Assembly: GCA_964016885.1 (NCBI GenBank)
Contig: OZ024743.1
Location: 15,055,709 to 15,119,708 of the forward strand
Source: Eledone cirrhosa
Lineage: Eukaryota; Mollusca; Cephalopoda; Octopoda; Eledonidae
Length of the DNA: 64,000 nt
Direction of reading: 5' to 3'
Both the position numbers and the translations under genes were made by a program. Shown one piece after another: positions 1 through 12,923 of this stretch (position 1 is its first letter; every line of letters starts with the position of its first letter). The notes beneath the pieces were generated by a model. That model searched no databases. It was given only the letters and a program-made list of their open reading frames with translations, and was not told where the DNA came from.

Positions 1-114
1 GAAAAGGGATTGGGAGAAATGTTCTGGTTCAGTGAATATGGCCAGCTGTCAGAGTTCAGGTGTCAGAGTTCAGATTTTCTATTGAGACTGAAGATATGTG
101 TTTATTTGTGTGCT

Positions 115-145
<31 letters not shown>

Positions 146-3100
146 ATGTGTGTATTGGAAGATGATTCTATTAGTAGAGATGGGGGAGGGAGTTAAGTGT
201 GTGTGTATATGGGTGTTATGTGTGTGTATGCGAGTATGTTAAGATGGAGAGTATATATATTTTGTGTGTGTGTATATATATATGTGTGTAGGAAAGTGGT
301 TCTATTAGTAGAAATGGGGAGGGAGTTGTAGGTGTGGGGGTTGTTATGTGTGTGTATGGGTGTTATGTGTGTGGGAGTATGGTTAGCATGTTAAGATGAA
401 GAGAATATATATATATATATATTGTGTGTGTGTGTATGTGTGTGTGTAGGAAAGTGATTCCATTAGTAGGAATATTTTTGAATGAACATATTTTCCTGAC
501 TTTTTCGTGTTTGCTGTTGTATTGCAAGTGCAAACGTATGTTAAGGTTTATTTAGTTCGGGTTTTTATTTTCTAAAGTAGAAGGTGTTATGTGTGTGTGT
601 GTATGTCATATTGTGGTGTTGACATAATGTATATTAAACCTTATTTAATGTTGGTCTATATTTTTGAATAAACATATTTTCTTTATTTATTCGCATTTGT
701 TCTGTTGTATTGTTAGCGCAAAGGTAAAATGGGAAGACTTGGAATTTGGGTGTCTTATTACTTGCGCAAATGTCTAGATGTGCACTTAGTGGTATCTGTC
801 TCGTAGTTGGATCTCGTAATTGTTGGCGATGAACTGTCATTCTGTTTCTGAGTGTGAGTTTAGTTTGTACTATATAATCTACATTGCATCCTTTACATTT
901 AATGGCATAAAGTAGATTTTTTGATGAGCAAGTGAAGTGATTTTTTACAGTAAAATGTTGTCCTGATTTAAATGTATACGTGTTGCCCTCAATGAGGTGA
1001 GTCCAGGTTCCACAATTAGAGCGACCACATTTTTTGATACTTGGTTGTGGGTTTGTGGTAGGTAATTTGGCATTGGTGAGTAATGTTTTCAGTGATTTTG
1101 GTTGTCTTTTGCTTTTGATTATTTTGTGTGTTTCAAGGGCTTTTTTCATTCTTGGGTTTTGTTTTATTAGTGGGATGTTATTGTGAATAGTGTTATAAGC
1201 TTCCGCATTTCTTGGGTTGTGTGTTGAGATATATGATAGAATATTGGACGTACCTTGAATTTGTTTCTGTTTCCGTAATTCATCAATGCCTATTGCTTTA
1301 GCCCTTTCTATTCCATTATTTATTAGTAATAGTGGGTACTCTCTCTCAAGTAGAATTTCCTTTAATTCTTGAAGTCTTTTAATTCGCGTTTCATAATTGG
1401 AGACAATTGTGCAAATTCTTCTTGCTAGGTTAAAAGGAATGTTCGTCTTCGTGTGCTTTGGATGGTTGGAGGTGAATAGCAGATATTGTTTGGAATCTGT
1501 TGGTTTGTAGTGTATGTCAGTTTCGATATTTGTGTCTTTTTTTGTGATTAAGATGTCCAGAAATGGGAGTTGATCTTGGCTGTATTCCATTATGAATTGG
1601 ATGTGGCTATTGATGCCGTTTATTAAGTTTTTGAAATCCTTAAGTTGGTCGAGTGTGTGGGACCAAAGAATGAGGCAATCATCCAAGTAGCGTTTCCAAT
1701 TCTCTGATAAATATTTGTGGAAGTTCAATCCGTATTTTGATTTGGACTGTTCATATATCTGGACTTCTAAGTATGCCATGACTAAGTTGGCATAAGTTGG
1801 AGCGGCTTTTGTGCCCATCGCAGTCCCCGATATTTGCTTGTAGGTATTGCCATCGAAAAAAAAAGAAGTTGTTCTGTAGGATGAATTTTAATCCCTCGGT
1901 GATGAAGCTTTTTTCTATTCTGTCAGGTATCTCATTGGGATATTTCTCTAGCCAGAATCCTATTGCTTCTAGTCCGTATTGGTGTGGGATCGTTGTGTAG
2001 AGATTCACTACATCGAAAGACACAATAATAGTGTCGTTGTTGACATGTTTGGGGAGGTGGTTTAAGAGGTCCAGATCGTCTCTTACAAGGCTTGGTATGT
2101 GTTTCAGTATTGGTTTCAGTAGTATGTCTATAAAGTTGCTCAATCTGTGTGTTTCACATTGTGGGCCCGCTACAATTGGTTTTAATTTAAGGTCTGTGGG
2201 GTATTGTGTGTTCACGCAGGCTGAGGTGGATTGTTTACAGGCATCGTTGATTATTTTACATTTGTGGATCTTCGGAAGTCCGTAAAGGTTGCTGGTTTTG
2301 TATTCAAAATTTGTTAAATAATCGCGTTCCTTTTTAGTTAGGTCTTCCTGGTATCGATAAATCAGTGTGTTTAATTTGGTCATTATTTTTGATTGCTGAT
2401 AGTTTTTTTACTCTTTCATAGTAATTAGTATTTTGTAAGAGAGAGAACATAGAATTTTTATATTTTTCAGCCTCCATAATGACAACAGAACTTCCCTTGT
2501 CCGCTTCCTTAATTACAATGTCCGTATTGTTTTTTAGTTCATGGATAATCTCCCATTCCCTTCGACTTGTGTTGGGTTTGGGTTTAGGTTGCGGTAGTTC
2601 ATGGTATGGGAAGATAGCTATGTGGTCACAAAATTTGTTCAGAACTCTGTTTCTACCTATTGTTGGGTTGTAGCTGGTTTTATTCCGTACAATTGATTCG
2701 TCGTTATTCTCCTTGTCAAATAATTCCTCTGTGAGACGTACTTTTCTACAGAAGTGTGAGATAACGTCATTTATCTCGTTGGGGTTAGGATATTGTGGTG
2801 TTGGTGTGAATTTCAGACCTTTGGAGAGAATTTTTACTTGTTGGGCTGAGAGGTTTGTATTTGAAATGTTAATTATTTTCGGTTTTTCAAAATCGGTTTG
2901 TGCCACCGGGTGTCGTGAGTCCTGTAGCCTTGGTCTAAAAAATGATTTTTCTGGAATGTTTTTTCATTGGTATTATTATATCTAATGGTATTTCCCCTGT
3001 TGTTGTGTGGTCTTGTATAGAAGTTTCGGACGTATTGAGGTTCGGTTTGTTGATAGTCCGGGTTGTAGATTTGGTTCCTTTGTGTGGGTTGGGATCTATG

Positions 3101-4104
3101 GTTTTGGAACAGGCTCTGTGTGGGCAGGGGTCTACGGTTTTGGAATAGGTTTTGTGTGGGTTGTGATCTGCGGATCAGGTCCTGCCTTGTGTTCGGGGAT
3201 CTTTGGTTTTTGTTAGTAGGGTTATAGTTTTGTCTATGGTTTCTGGGATTATCGTTATAGTTTTGCTGGGAGTATGTTGGACGTTTTGTTACTTTTTTTG
3301 TTATTTGTTGTGCATGTGGTGTGTGAGTTTTAGTTTGTTTTAAAAATGGGTTACCTGTATGTTGTTCATTTTTGAAGTCCATTTCGTAGTTGTTGAACCA
3401 GGTGGCGTTTTTTTCCCATCGCTGGAGGGATGTGAGTTCTTCATCCTCACAGTTTTCTTTCCAAAGTTTTAGGGTCTTTTTGTAGAGTAGGCCTTCAGAG
3501 TGCTTTGAGATTTCTGTGTCCATCTGTTGGTCGAGGGACTTGAATTTTTCTTCGTTGGAGTTGGCTCTTAATCGCAACAGTTCTATTTCTGTTTTAAATT
3601 TTTCCAATGCCATCTTTTCCCTAAGTCTTTGTTGGTTTTCTGGTTCATTCGGGATGGGTTTTATTTGGAGTTTTTGGGGGAGGATGATTGGGGTAGAATT
3701 TAGCCACTTTTCATATATGTCTGCCTTGCCATTATTTTTTAGGAGATTCCAAAGGGCGAATTTGCGGGCTGTGAGCTTTTGAGTCCATATGTTGATTAGG
3801 GTGTTTTTCACTGAGTGGACATCTCGTAGATTGGGTTCTAACGGTTGTTCAAGCTTTTGGAGCATTGCTGTTTCAATGGTTTCGATTAGCTTAGTTAATA
3901 CTGGAGTGATATTCGTCTCTTGGGTATTTTCTGTTTCTTCGTGGGGTCCTTTTTTATAGATGTGTATTTGGTCCACTTTGTTGGTCAAAATTGAGAGTTT
4001 AGAGGAAATCTCTTTGAGTTCATTTAAGATGTCCTGGTTCAGTGAGTTGTTGTTTTGTTGAGACTTTGGTGGCATTTTCGGTCTTCGTGTGGTGGGTATA
4101 TATG
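1..4104 (-). mobile_element. Penelope-like element copy A1 (partial, runs off the window start)
   Basis: This is a minus-strand PLE. Its coding region starts near 4075 and ends near 634, and positions 1-633 are the 3' tail of GT/TA-rich simple sequence. Positions 1-2552 are the reverse complement, with few differences, of 4331-6898 (copy A2), so the two copies lie head to head. A1 alone keeps the N-terminal part of the protein. Its far 3' end, including any terminal repeat, lies outside the window. The PLE assignment rests on the RT plus GIY-YIG architecture described for the coding entry. Confidence 0.9.
634..4075 (-). pseudogene. PLE A1 polyprotein: reverse transcriptase + GIY-YIG endonuclease, frameshifted
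   Basis: One reading frame of about 1,145 codons is broken by at least three frameshifts, near 2885, near 2400 and in an A-run near 1856-1864 that is one base longer than in copy A2. The N-terminal 400 residues are charged and Asn/Gln-rich, with a possible coiled coil at about residues 10-60. The RT follows with KEADKGSSVVIM, YGLPKIHK, RPIVAGP, motif A FDVVNLYTTIP, motif B MGTKAAPTYANL and motif C YLDD. A Cys cluster (KKCGRSNCG) precedes the C-terminal GIY-YIG domain. The endonuclease reads YIVQT where A2 has YIGQT, so the motif Gly is replaced by Val. The start codon (MPPKSQQ) is the first Met of the longest N-terminal frame. YLDD is intact. The frameshifts make a functional full-length product unlikely. 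Confidence 0.88.
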
Positions 4105-4330
4105 AGAAAGTGAGTTTTTTTTTACAAAATGAAAAATAACCGAGGTGTCCTACACGAGTGGAAGTATAAAGAAAAAGAGATGAAATCGAAAATGCAACTG
4201 AAGTCTTATTTTTTTTTTAAATATATATATTTATTTGGTTCCTTTACCGGTTTCGCAGTTCTTCTGCTTTTCAAAAGGTGAGTTGAGATGGAGGGTCTGT
4301 GGTTTTTCTCACATCTGTGGTTTTTCTCAG
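4105..4330 (+). repeat. Left pseudo-LTR of PLE A2
   Basis: The block is nearly identical to the reverse complement of 7236-7467. It contains ACCGGT at 4247-4252, a short hairpin with arms GCAG (4256-4259) and CTGC (4264-4267), and TTTTCAAAA at 4268-4276. The same order of blocks with a different hairpin sequence occurs in the terminal repeats of copy A3 (35464-35495). The phrase TGTGGTTTTTCTCA is duplicated just before the junction with RT coding sequence. Confidence 0.8.
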
Positions 4331-6242
4331 ATTATCCATGAACTAAAAAACAATACGGACATTGTAATTAAGGAAGCGGACAAGGGAAGTACTGTTGTCA
4401 TTATGGAGGCTGAAAAATATAAAAATTCTATGTTCTCTCTCTTACAAAATACTAATTACTATGAAAGAGTAAAAAACTACCAGCAATCAAAAATAATGAC
4501 CAAATTAAACACACTGATTTATCGATACCAGGAAGACCTAACTAAAAAGGAACGCGATTATTTAACAAATTTTGAATACAAAACCAGCAACCTTTACGGA
4601 CTTCCGATGATCCACAAATGTAAAATAATCAACGATGCCTGTAAAGAATCCACCTCAGCCTGCGTGAACACACAATACGCCACAGACCTTAAATTAAGAC
4701 CAATTGTAGCGGGCCCACAATATGAAACACACAGATTGAGCAACTTTATAGACATACTACTGAAACCAATACTGAAACACATACCAAGCCTTGTAAGAGA
4801 CGATCTGGACCTCTTAAACCACCTCCCCAACATGTCAACAACGACAATATTATTGTGTCTTTCGATGTAGTGAATCTTTACACAACGATCCCACACCAAT
4901 ACGGACTAGAAGCAATAGGATTCTGGCTAGAGAAATATCCCAATGAGATACCTGACAGAATAGAAAAAAGCTTCATCACCGAGGGATTAAAATTCATCCT
5001 ACAGAACAACTTCTTTTTTTTCGATGGCAATACTTACAAGCAAATATCGGGGACTGCGATGGGCACAAAAGCCGCTCCAACTTATGCCAACTTAGTCATG
5101 GCATACTTAGAAGTCCAGATATATGAATAGTCCAAATCAAAATACGGATTGAACTTCCACAAATATTTATCAGAGAATTGGAAACGCTACTTGGATGATT
5201 GCCTCATTCTTTGGTCCCACACACTCGACCAACTGAAGGATTTCAAAAACTTAATAAACGGCATCAATAACCACATCCAATTCACAATGGAATACCGCCA
5301 AGATCAACTCCCATTTCTGGACATCTTAATCACAAAAAAAGACACAAATATCGAAACTGACATACACTACAAACCAACAGATTCCAAACAATATCTGCTA
5401 TTCACCTCCAACCATCCAAAGCACACGAAGACGAACATTCCTTTTAACCTAGCAAGAAGAATTTGCACAATTGTCTCCAATTATGAAACGCGAACTAAAA
5501 GACTTCAAGAATTAAAGGAAATTCTACTTGAGAGAGAGTACCCACTATTACTAATAAATAATGGAATAGAAAGGGCTAAAGCAATAGGCATTGATGAATT
5601 ACGGAAACAGAAACAAATTCAAGGTACGTCCAATATTCTATCATATGTCTCAACACACAACCCAAGAAATGCGAAAGCTTATAACACAATTCACAATAAC
5701 ATCCCACTACTAAAACAAAACCCAAGAATGAAAAAAGCCCTTGAAACACACAAAATAATAAAAGCAAAAGACAACCAAAATCACTGAAAACATTACTCAC
5801 CAATGCCAAATTACCTACCACAAACCCACAACCAAGTATCAAAAAATGTGATCGCTCTAATTGTGGAACCTGCACTCACTTCATTGAAGGCAACCCGTAT
5901 ACATTTAAATCAGGACAACATTTTACTGTAAAAAATCACTTCACTTGCTCATCAAAAAATCTACTTTATGCCATTAAATGTAAAGGATGCAATGAAGATT
6001 ATATAGGACAAACTAAACTCACACTCAGAAACAGAATGACAGTTCATCGCCAACAATTACGAGATCCAACCACGAGACAGATACCACTAAGTGCACATCT
6101 AGACATTTGCGCAAGTAATAAGACACCCAAATTCCAAGTCTTCCCATTTTACCTTTGCGCTAACAATACAACAGAACAAATGCGAATAAATAAGGAAAAT
6201 ATGTTTATTCAAAAATATAGACCAACATTAAATAAGGTTTAA
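4331..6242 (+). pseudogene. PLE A2 polyprotein: 5'-truncated RT + GIY-YIG endonuclease
   Basis: This copy matches A1 from IIHELKNNTDIVIKEADKG to the C-terminus. Motif A FDVVNLYTTIP lies near 4860-4893, motif B AMGTKAAPTYANLVM near 5057-5100 and catalytic YLDD at 5188-5199. The GIY-YIG core (LYAIKCKGC, then DYIGQT, then LRNRMTVHR) spans about 5962-6045 with the Gly intact. Defects seen by comparison with A1 are one A lost near 4829, an in-frame TAG at 5128-5130, and one base lost near 5768. The endonuclease part is the better preserved of the two copies. The frame ends in TAA at 6240. The N-terminal ~500 codons present in A1 are absent. Confidence 0.88.
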
Positions 6243-6454
6243 TATACATTATGTCAACACCACAATATGACATACTCACACACACATAACACCTTGTACT
6301 TTAGAAAATAAAAACCCGAACTAAATAAACCTTAACATACGTTTGCACTGGCAATACAACAGCAAACACGAAAAAGTCAGGAAAATATGTTTATTCAAAA
6401 ATATTCCTACTAAAGGAATCACTTTCCTACACACACACATACACACACACACAC

Positions 6455-6495
<41 letters not shown>

Positions 6496-7013
6496 TCTTC
6501 ATCTTAACATGCTAACCATACTCCCACACACATAACACCCATACACACACATAACAACCCCCACACCTACAACTCCCTCCCCATTTCTACTAATAGAACC
6601 ACATTCCTACACACATATATATATACACACACACAAAATATATATTCTCTCCATCTTAACATACTCGCACACACACACATAACACCCATATACACACACA
6701 CACAACTCCCTCCCCCATCTCTACTAATAGAATCATCTTCCAATACACACATACACACACACACACATATATACACACACACAAGCACACAAATAAACAC
6801 ATATCTTCAGTCTCAATAGAAAATCTGAACTCTGACACCTGAACTCTGACAGCTGGCCATATTCACTGAACCAGAACATTTCTCCCAATCCCTTTTCCCT
6901 TGACCACTATCTCTCCATTGTCATAACATTCGCTATAAAGACTACAGAATAGTTTTACAAATAAGGGCGCAAAAATGTAATGAAAACTTGTTCACGTGAC
7001 AGCCAAATTTCAT

Positions 7014-7467
7014 TTATAACCAACCAAAAAAAGCCTTCGTGAGCCTCATTTTTTCAAGTAAAAAGAAATTCAAACACTCATATATGAAAAAACAACCTGT
7101 GACAACCCCCCCCCCCTCTCTTATTTGAAGAACTATTGTAACGCGAACTGGCGCGAAATTTATTATAATTATTGACAAACCAATCAAATTACTTCTCGAA
7201 AAACCTGGCTTTCGAGCCACTTTTTCCATATAAAACAAGTAACATTTAGAGACCAACCAGATGTGAGAAAAACCACAGACCCTCCATCTCAACTCACCTT
7301 TTGAAAAGCAGAAGAACTGAGAAACCGGTAAAGGAACCAAATAAATATATATATTTTTTTTAAAAATAAGACTTCAGTTGCATTTTCGATTTCATCTCTT
7401 TTTCTTTATACTTCCACTCGTGTAGGACACCTCGGTTATTTTTCATTTTGTAAAAAAAAACTCACTT
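7014..7467 (-). repeat. Right pseudo-LTR of PLE A2 (inverted)
   Basis: Positions 7236-7467 are the reverse complement of 4105-4330. The repeat continues inward to about 7014 with sequence not present at the left end. The ORF that crosses it on the minus strand starts with the same residues (MVPLPVSQFF) as the left repeat, which only reflects the shared DNA; no protein is proposed. Confidence 0.7.
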
Positions 7468-7493
7468 TCTAATATATATATATATATATATAT

Positions 7494-7609
7494 GTAGGAG
7501 GTGAGTTTTATTGTAGCACAATAATGCAATGCAAATATCGGATAAGTAGCACTCTATAGTTTGTAGGACTGGAGTATAAATAATATAAGATCAAAAGATC
7601 ACCTCCTAC
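7494..7609. repeat. 11-bp inverted repeat framing the leader of PLE B1
   Basis: GTAGGAGGTGA at 7494-7504 is the exact complement of TCACCTCCTAC at 7599-7609. The 94-base interval lies between a (TA)n run and the PLE B1 coding start at 7689. It may be the element's 5' boundary structure; no recognised ribozyme core was found in it. Confidence 0.5.
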
Positions 7610-7688
7610 ATTAACTTGCTCCTTAATGGTTGAGCGCTAACCCACATATCGGATACCTGTTGATGGTCTTTCATTTTTCTTCTACAAC

Positions 7689-10082
7689 ATGGATTATTAC
7701 AACATAACCACTTCAACTAAAGACATTCCTATACCTGGTAAATCTGAATTCACCAAACTTCTGATTGAAAGAACTGACTCCTTTATGAGAAGGCTTCGAT
7801 GGATAGCTTTTTTCAATGACCAGCGCCTAAAAGGAAATTTCTGTACTAAGGAACATAACTTTCTTGATCATTTATTTAACTCTAGAAGAAATCCTCCTTC
7901 CAACAAAAATCTAGTGCAATTCGAGGAAGAATTAACTAATATTATAAACAATCTTAAATTAAAGAGAAACCCTTATAGAGGACAAGAGCACCTTTTAAAT
8001 CTCAGGAATACGATTTTAAACCTTAATTCCACTAAAAATGTCTTAGTCCACTCCGACAAAACAAATAATTTATATGGTATATCTAGGGATAACTATAATA
8101 ACCTTATCCTTAAAGGAATAAGGAAGAAATATCGTAAAACTAACCATGAATAATTGGAATCCATAAACTTTGAAGCTTCTGAGATTATGTCAAAACTTGG
8201 CATTGAAAAAAAGACCGAACCATTCCTCCAAAGAACTCCGAGTATAAATCTCAAGGATCATAAAAGTAACTTTCGAACGGAACTACCTGTTAGACTAATC
8301 GCCCCCTCTAAATCAGATCTGGGGGTCGTTAGTAAAGCCATCTTGGATAGAAATATCCCACAGGTTCATTCTAATTGCTCTATGTCTAACTTAAATTTAT
8401 GTTTTGGTACATCTGAAGTAATTGGCTGGTTCATGAACCAGAATAAGGAAAACAAACAAAAATTTATTCAATTTGATATCGCCAGCTACTATTCTTCTAT
8501 TTCGCCTTCACTTCTCAACAATGCTCTATCTATCGCTTTTAAATATTCTGACATCACCACAGATGAACTTCACATCATTCTCACCGCAAGAAAAACCATC
8601 TTAGAATTCAACAATGAATACTGGACTAGAGCTGATACCTCCAACAACTTTAATATCACAATGGGTGCTTCCGATTCATCGCAATTGAGTGATTTGATTG
8701 GTATTTTTATTTTGAATTCTGTAAATCGGAAAATTCCTCAACTTCGCGGTGGAATTTACGATGGACTTTTTACTATCGTATATTGCAATTTAGTTAATCT
8801 TAATATTATTAAGAACAATATACCTGATCTCTTTATGCAACATAACCTTAAAATCGAATTTGATAACAAAGTCAAACTAGCTAAGTTCTTGGATATATCC
8901 CTTAATCTTGACACTGGACTATATTACCCTTACTATAAAAACAATGAAAATCTAAATTATGTTAATTTTAAATCTAACCACCCCATTAACATTAAAAATG
9001 CTATTGTTAGTAATATTGGAAAAAGAATATCAAACCTATCCTCTAATAAATATATTTTGATGCTAACGCCAATTACTATAATAATGCGCTTTCTAAAGCC
9101 GGTTATCCTGATAAAATTAAATACAGTAAAGAAACCAATCCTAGAAGGTCTTACAGTAAAATAATTAATTATGATCATTCCAAATAACAGACCTAGATAC
9201 ACAAATATAATATGGTATAATGCTCCTTTCTCAATGGCTATTACTAATAATATTCCTAAACTATTATTTAGGGCCTTAGATAAATGCTTCCCTCCCTCAC
9301 ATATCTATAGTAAAATATTTAACAAACATGCAATAACATTGTCCTATTCCACCTCCTCCAACAACTCCAACATTATCTCTAAACACAACAATAAAATATT
9401 AAATATTAAATCACATCCTTCTAACACTGAATGTCATAATAATAGCAATAGTACTCCCGACGTCATTGTTAACTCTAGGCTAGATTCTGCAAACTCAAAT
9501 ACGCCGTCAAACGTAACTTCGCTGAATGTTCATAATACCAATCTAAATCAGGAAACTATTATTCCTATCGTAAATAACTTCTCCAATCCAATTCCTCCTA
9601 TAAATAACACTAGGTCACTTGTTAATAACTCTGTTAATTTCTCTAATCGCAATTGTAATTGCCCTGTTAAAACTGAATGTCCTCTCAATAACCATTGTCT
9701 TGAAAAAAACTTAGTCTATGAATGTAAAGTTATAACTGATACGAATTCCTGTACCTATTTCGGTTCCACTTCCACCTCCTTCAAAGTGAGATTTTATAAT
9801 CACAATTCGTCTTTTAGATACCAACTTAAAAGAACTAACACGGCACTCTCAGAACTCATATGGTCCTTGAAAGACAAAAATATTAACTATAAGATTTCTT
9901 GGAGGAAAGTTTGTTCTGCCTCTCCCTATTTGAATGCTTCCCTATCCAGAATGTGTAATCTTTGCCTATCTGAGAAATTTACCATTATATCTAATTTAGA
10001 TTCTATAATAAATAGACGCACTGATTTATTTTCTCTCTGCTTACATACATTCCACAGAACATTCCATAAAGGTAATATCTAA
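7689..10082 (+). pseudogene. PLE B1 polyprotein: RT + Cys cluster + GIY-YIG endonuclease, disrupted
   Basis: About 798 codons lie in one frame, interrupted by TAA at 8151-8153 and again at 9162-9164. Between about 9055 and 9180 the homologous reading (YYNNALSKAGYPDKIKYS) lies in another frame, so two compensating indels are likely. Visible RT features are INLKDHK, RLIAPSKSDLG, motif A QFDIASYYSS (near 8470) and motif B TMGASDSSQLSDL (near 8660). The expected YRDDG of this lineage reads GGIYDGLF near 8752-8775: two residues, including a catalytic Asp, seem deleted. The C-terminus has CNC and CPLNNHCL Cys motifs, then VYECKV, TYFGST and FKVRFYNH, a GIY-YIG pattern ending in Cys/Asn/Arg-rich sequence. 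Stops plus the damaged RT core argue for a dead copy. Confidence 0.85.
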
Positions 10083-10423
10083 TACTTTACTAGTTTAAAA
10101 TCCTTTTTCTCAAAGGCTTCTATATATATATATATTTTAATATATCCATCTTTCTACCTTATTTCAATATTATTTATTATACATTATATAATACAAGTTA
10201 CTCATTCTATATCATTCCTCTTTATCACTTTCCTTTCTTCCTCTTTTCTTTATTCTTTTTAATTTCTAACCTCTAATCTGTACTTTTTCTCCCTAACTAC
10301 TTCTCAATTCTTATTATTACTCACCACAACATATCCACTCTTCCATCTTTCTTCATATCATTGGCCATAAACATTATTATTATCTTTTAAATACATTATA
10401 GTATTACCTTTAATAATCCTTCG

Positions 10424-10735
10424 TAAACATAAACATTTTTGTGACGTTAGATGTTTCTTCCTTAAGTTCCTTATCTCTTCCTTTCATGCTCGTTTGACTT
10501 TTACATATTACATATTACAATACATAAAAACAAACTTAAACCCTAACTAATTTCATTAAATATATTATATTAGAAAATATCTCGTAAACATATATAATTT
10601 GATGTTAGATATTTTTTCTTCCTTAAACAGTCTTTTCTTCTTTGCTTTCTGCGCTCATTTGTAAACAAACTATTTACAATATATTACGCACAAACTTAAA
10701 CACTAACTAATTCCTCTAAATTCATAACTCATCCA
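10424..10735. repeat. Degenerate tandem duplication in the tail of PLE B1
   Basis: Two units of about 155 bp share the ordered blocks CGTAAACATA, a GACGTTAGATGTTTC-like block, CTTCCTTAA, GCTCGTTTG or GCTCATTTG, and CAAACTTAAAC-CTAACTAAT. The units start near 10426 and 10582. The surrounding 10083-11310 is AT- and pyrimidine-rich with no recognisable gene. Confidence 0.55.
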
Positions 10736-11760
<1,025 letters not shown>

Positions 11761-12148
11761 TACAGAGATGGGAATAAATTACCACACACACAAATACAAA
11801 CACACACACAGACATACCTACACATACCACCCACGATTAACTAAAAGAGAATATATGTATATTTAAAAGAAAGAAAATATGTTTGTGTACCCGGCTACTT
11901 ACTGAACCATATTCACCCAATATGCACAGTGAAAATAACGTTTCACGTTCCTATATCTAGTATGATCATTATTATAATATTTGTCATTATGATAGTGATA
12001 GTCATGTAATAGGTATAATAATTATTACTACTTTTGTTATTGATATTACTATTATTATTCAGATGTATCGGGAAAGAAAAAGAAAACAAGTTTACGCACA
12101 CACACACACACACACAACCAAACACATACACATACACACACACCCGCG

Positions 12149-12183
<35 letters not shown>

Positions 12184-12519
12184 TTACATAAACAAAAGCC
12201 CTGTACTTTGAGTTTAGGGAATTGCGACAAAGACAATTCCAATTTCCCTTGATTACTGAACACAGGGAAAACAGGAATTTGATATTCACTAAACCATGAC
12301 ACTCCCGTTTTTGGACACGAAAGAACCACCAAATTCGGCGCCTAATCGCGTGATTACAAATTACAAATTATAACGTAATAGTAAGGATTACAATTGTTGT
12401 ACAGTACATATTGAGAGTCATACCCTGGCATCTAAATTTGTCCGAAATTCAGCAATATTTTCATTCTCAGGCGTTATGGATTTGACAATAACGATACATT
12501 CTGTCATTATATACTTCTT
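11761..12519. other. Unassigned DNA with CA/TA microsatellite
   Basis: The stretch contains a CA-rich and TA run at about 12097-12182 and otherwise AT-rich unique-looking sequence. No gene was recognised. Confidence 0.6.
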
Positions 12520-12708
12520 GAGGTGGTGGATTGGCAGTGTCGGTAAAGGGTCGGACGCCATGCTTTGCAGCATAGAGTTAAGGGCCATTACTTCCTGAGT
12601 TCAAATCCCGCCAATGTTAACTTTGGCTTTCATCCTTACGGGGTCGATAAAGTAAAATACCTGTAATGTACTGGGATAATTGCTGGTGTTGTGCCAAAAG
12701 TAGAAACA
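12520..12708 (+). mobile_element. tRNA-derived SINE (octopus type), copy 1
   Basis: The copy starts at a GGTGGTGGATTGGCAGT head. It has an internal TTCAAATCCCGCC stretch resembling a tRNA B box, a GGGGTCGATAAAGTAAA central block and an AAGTAGAAACAAT tail. A perfect 14-bp target-site duplication, ATTATATACTTCTT, flanks it at 12506-12519 and 12709-12722. The same layout recurs at 29565, 45688 and 49766. tRNA-related SINEs like this are known from octopus. Confidence 0.92.
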
Positions 12709-12887
12709 ATTATATACTTCTTATATGAAAAGTGATTTATTTTGATGAATTAATAACATTTAAGACAACCAAATATTATTAGTTTAGAGATGAACCTTTG
12801 CTGACAATCCATTTGAAGAAAGAGTTGGTATTGAAGCAAGGACACCAAAAATAACAGTAATATATACATGTACATTATATATGTGTG

Positions 12888-12889
<2 letters not shown>

Positions 12890-12923
<34 letters not shown>

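Larger units (their letters stand above)
4105..7467 (+). mobile_element. Penelope-like element copy A2 bounded by inverted pseudo-LTRs
   Basis: The element reads left to right. Positions 4105-4330 are the reverse complement of about 7236-7467, so it carries terminal inverted repeats of roughly 225 bp. Coding sequence begins abruptly at 4331 inside the RT N-terminal region (IIHELKNN), so the copy is 5'-truncated and joined directly to its left terminal repeat. The 3' tail (6243-6898) holds CA/TA simple sequence mirrored in A1. The outer right edge meets a short (TA)n run at 7472-7493. Inverted terminal repeats joined to 5'-truncated bodies are a known feature of PLEs. Confidence 0.85.
7494..10130 (+). 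mobile_element. Penelope-like element B1 (second lineage), near full length
   Basis: The element contains one long coding region (7689-10082) with RT followed by GIY-YIG. It differs from lineage A in RT sequence and in its spacer, which is rich in Asn and Ser. It abuts a (TA)n run on the left (7472-7493) and a shorter one on the right (10122-10135). Related fragments occur at 22815-23535, 29865-31161, 31381-32012 and 55849-56976. The assignment to a named PLE clade was not attempted. Confidence 0.82.

Noticed and set aside
60..242. Cys/Val-rich ORF
   Set aside because: It reads GT-rich simple sequence and has no independent coding evidence.
12520..12620. Functional tRNA gene
   Set aside because: The tRNA-like part lacks a complete cloverleaf and is the head of a SINE with a target duplication.
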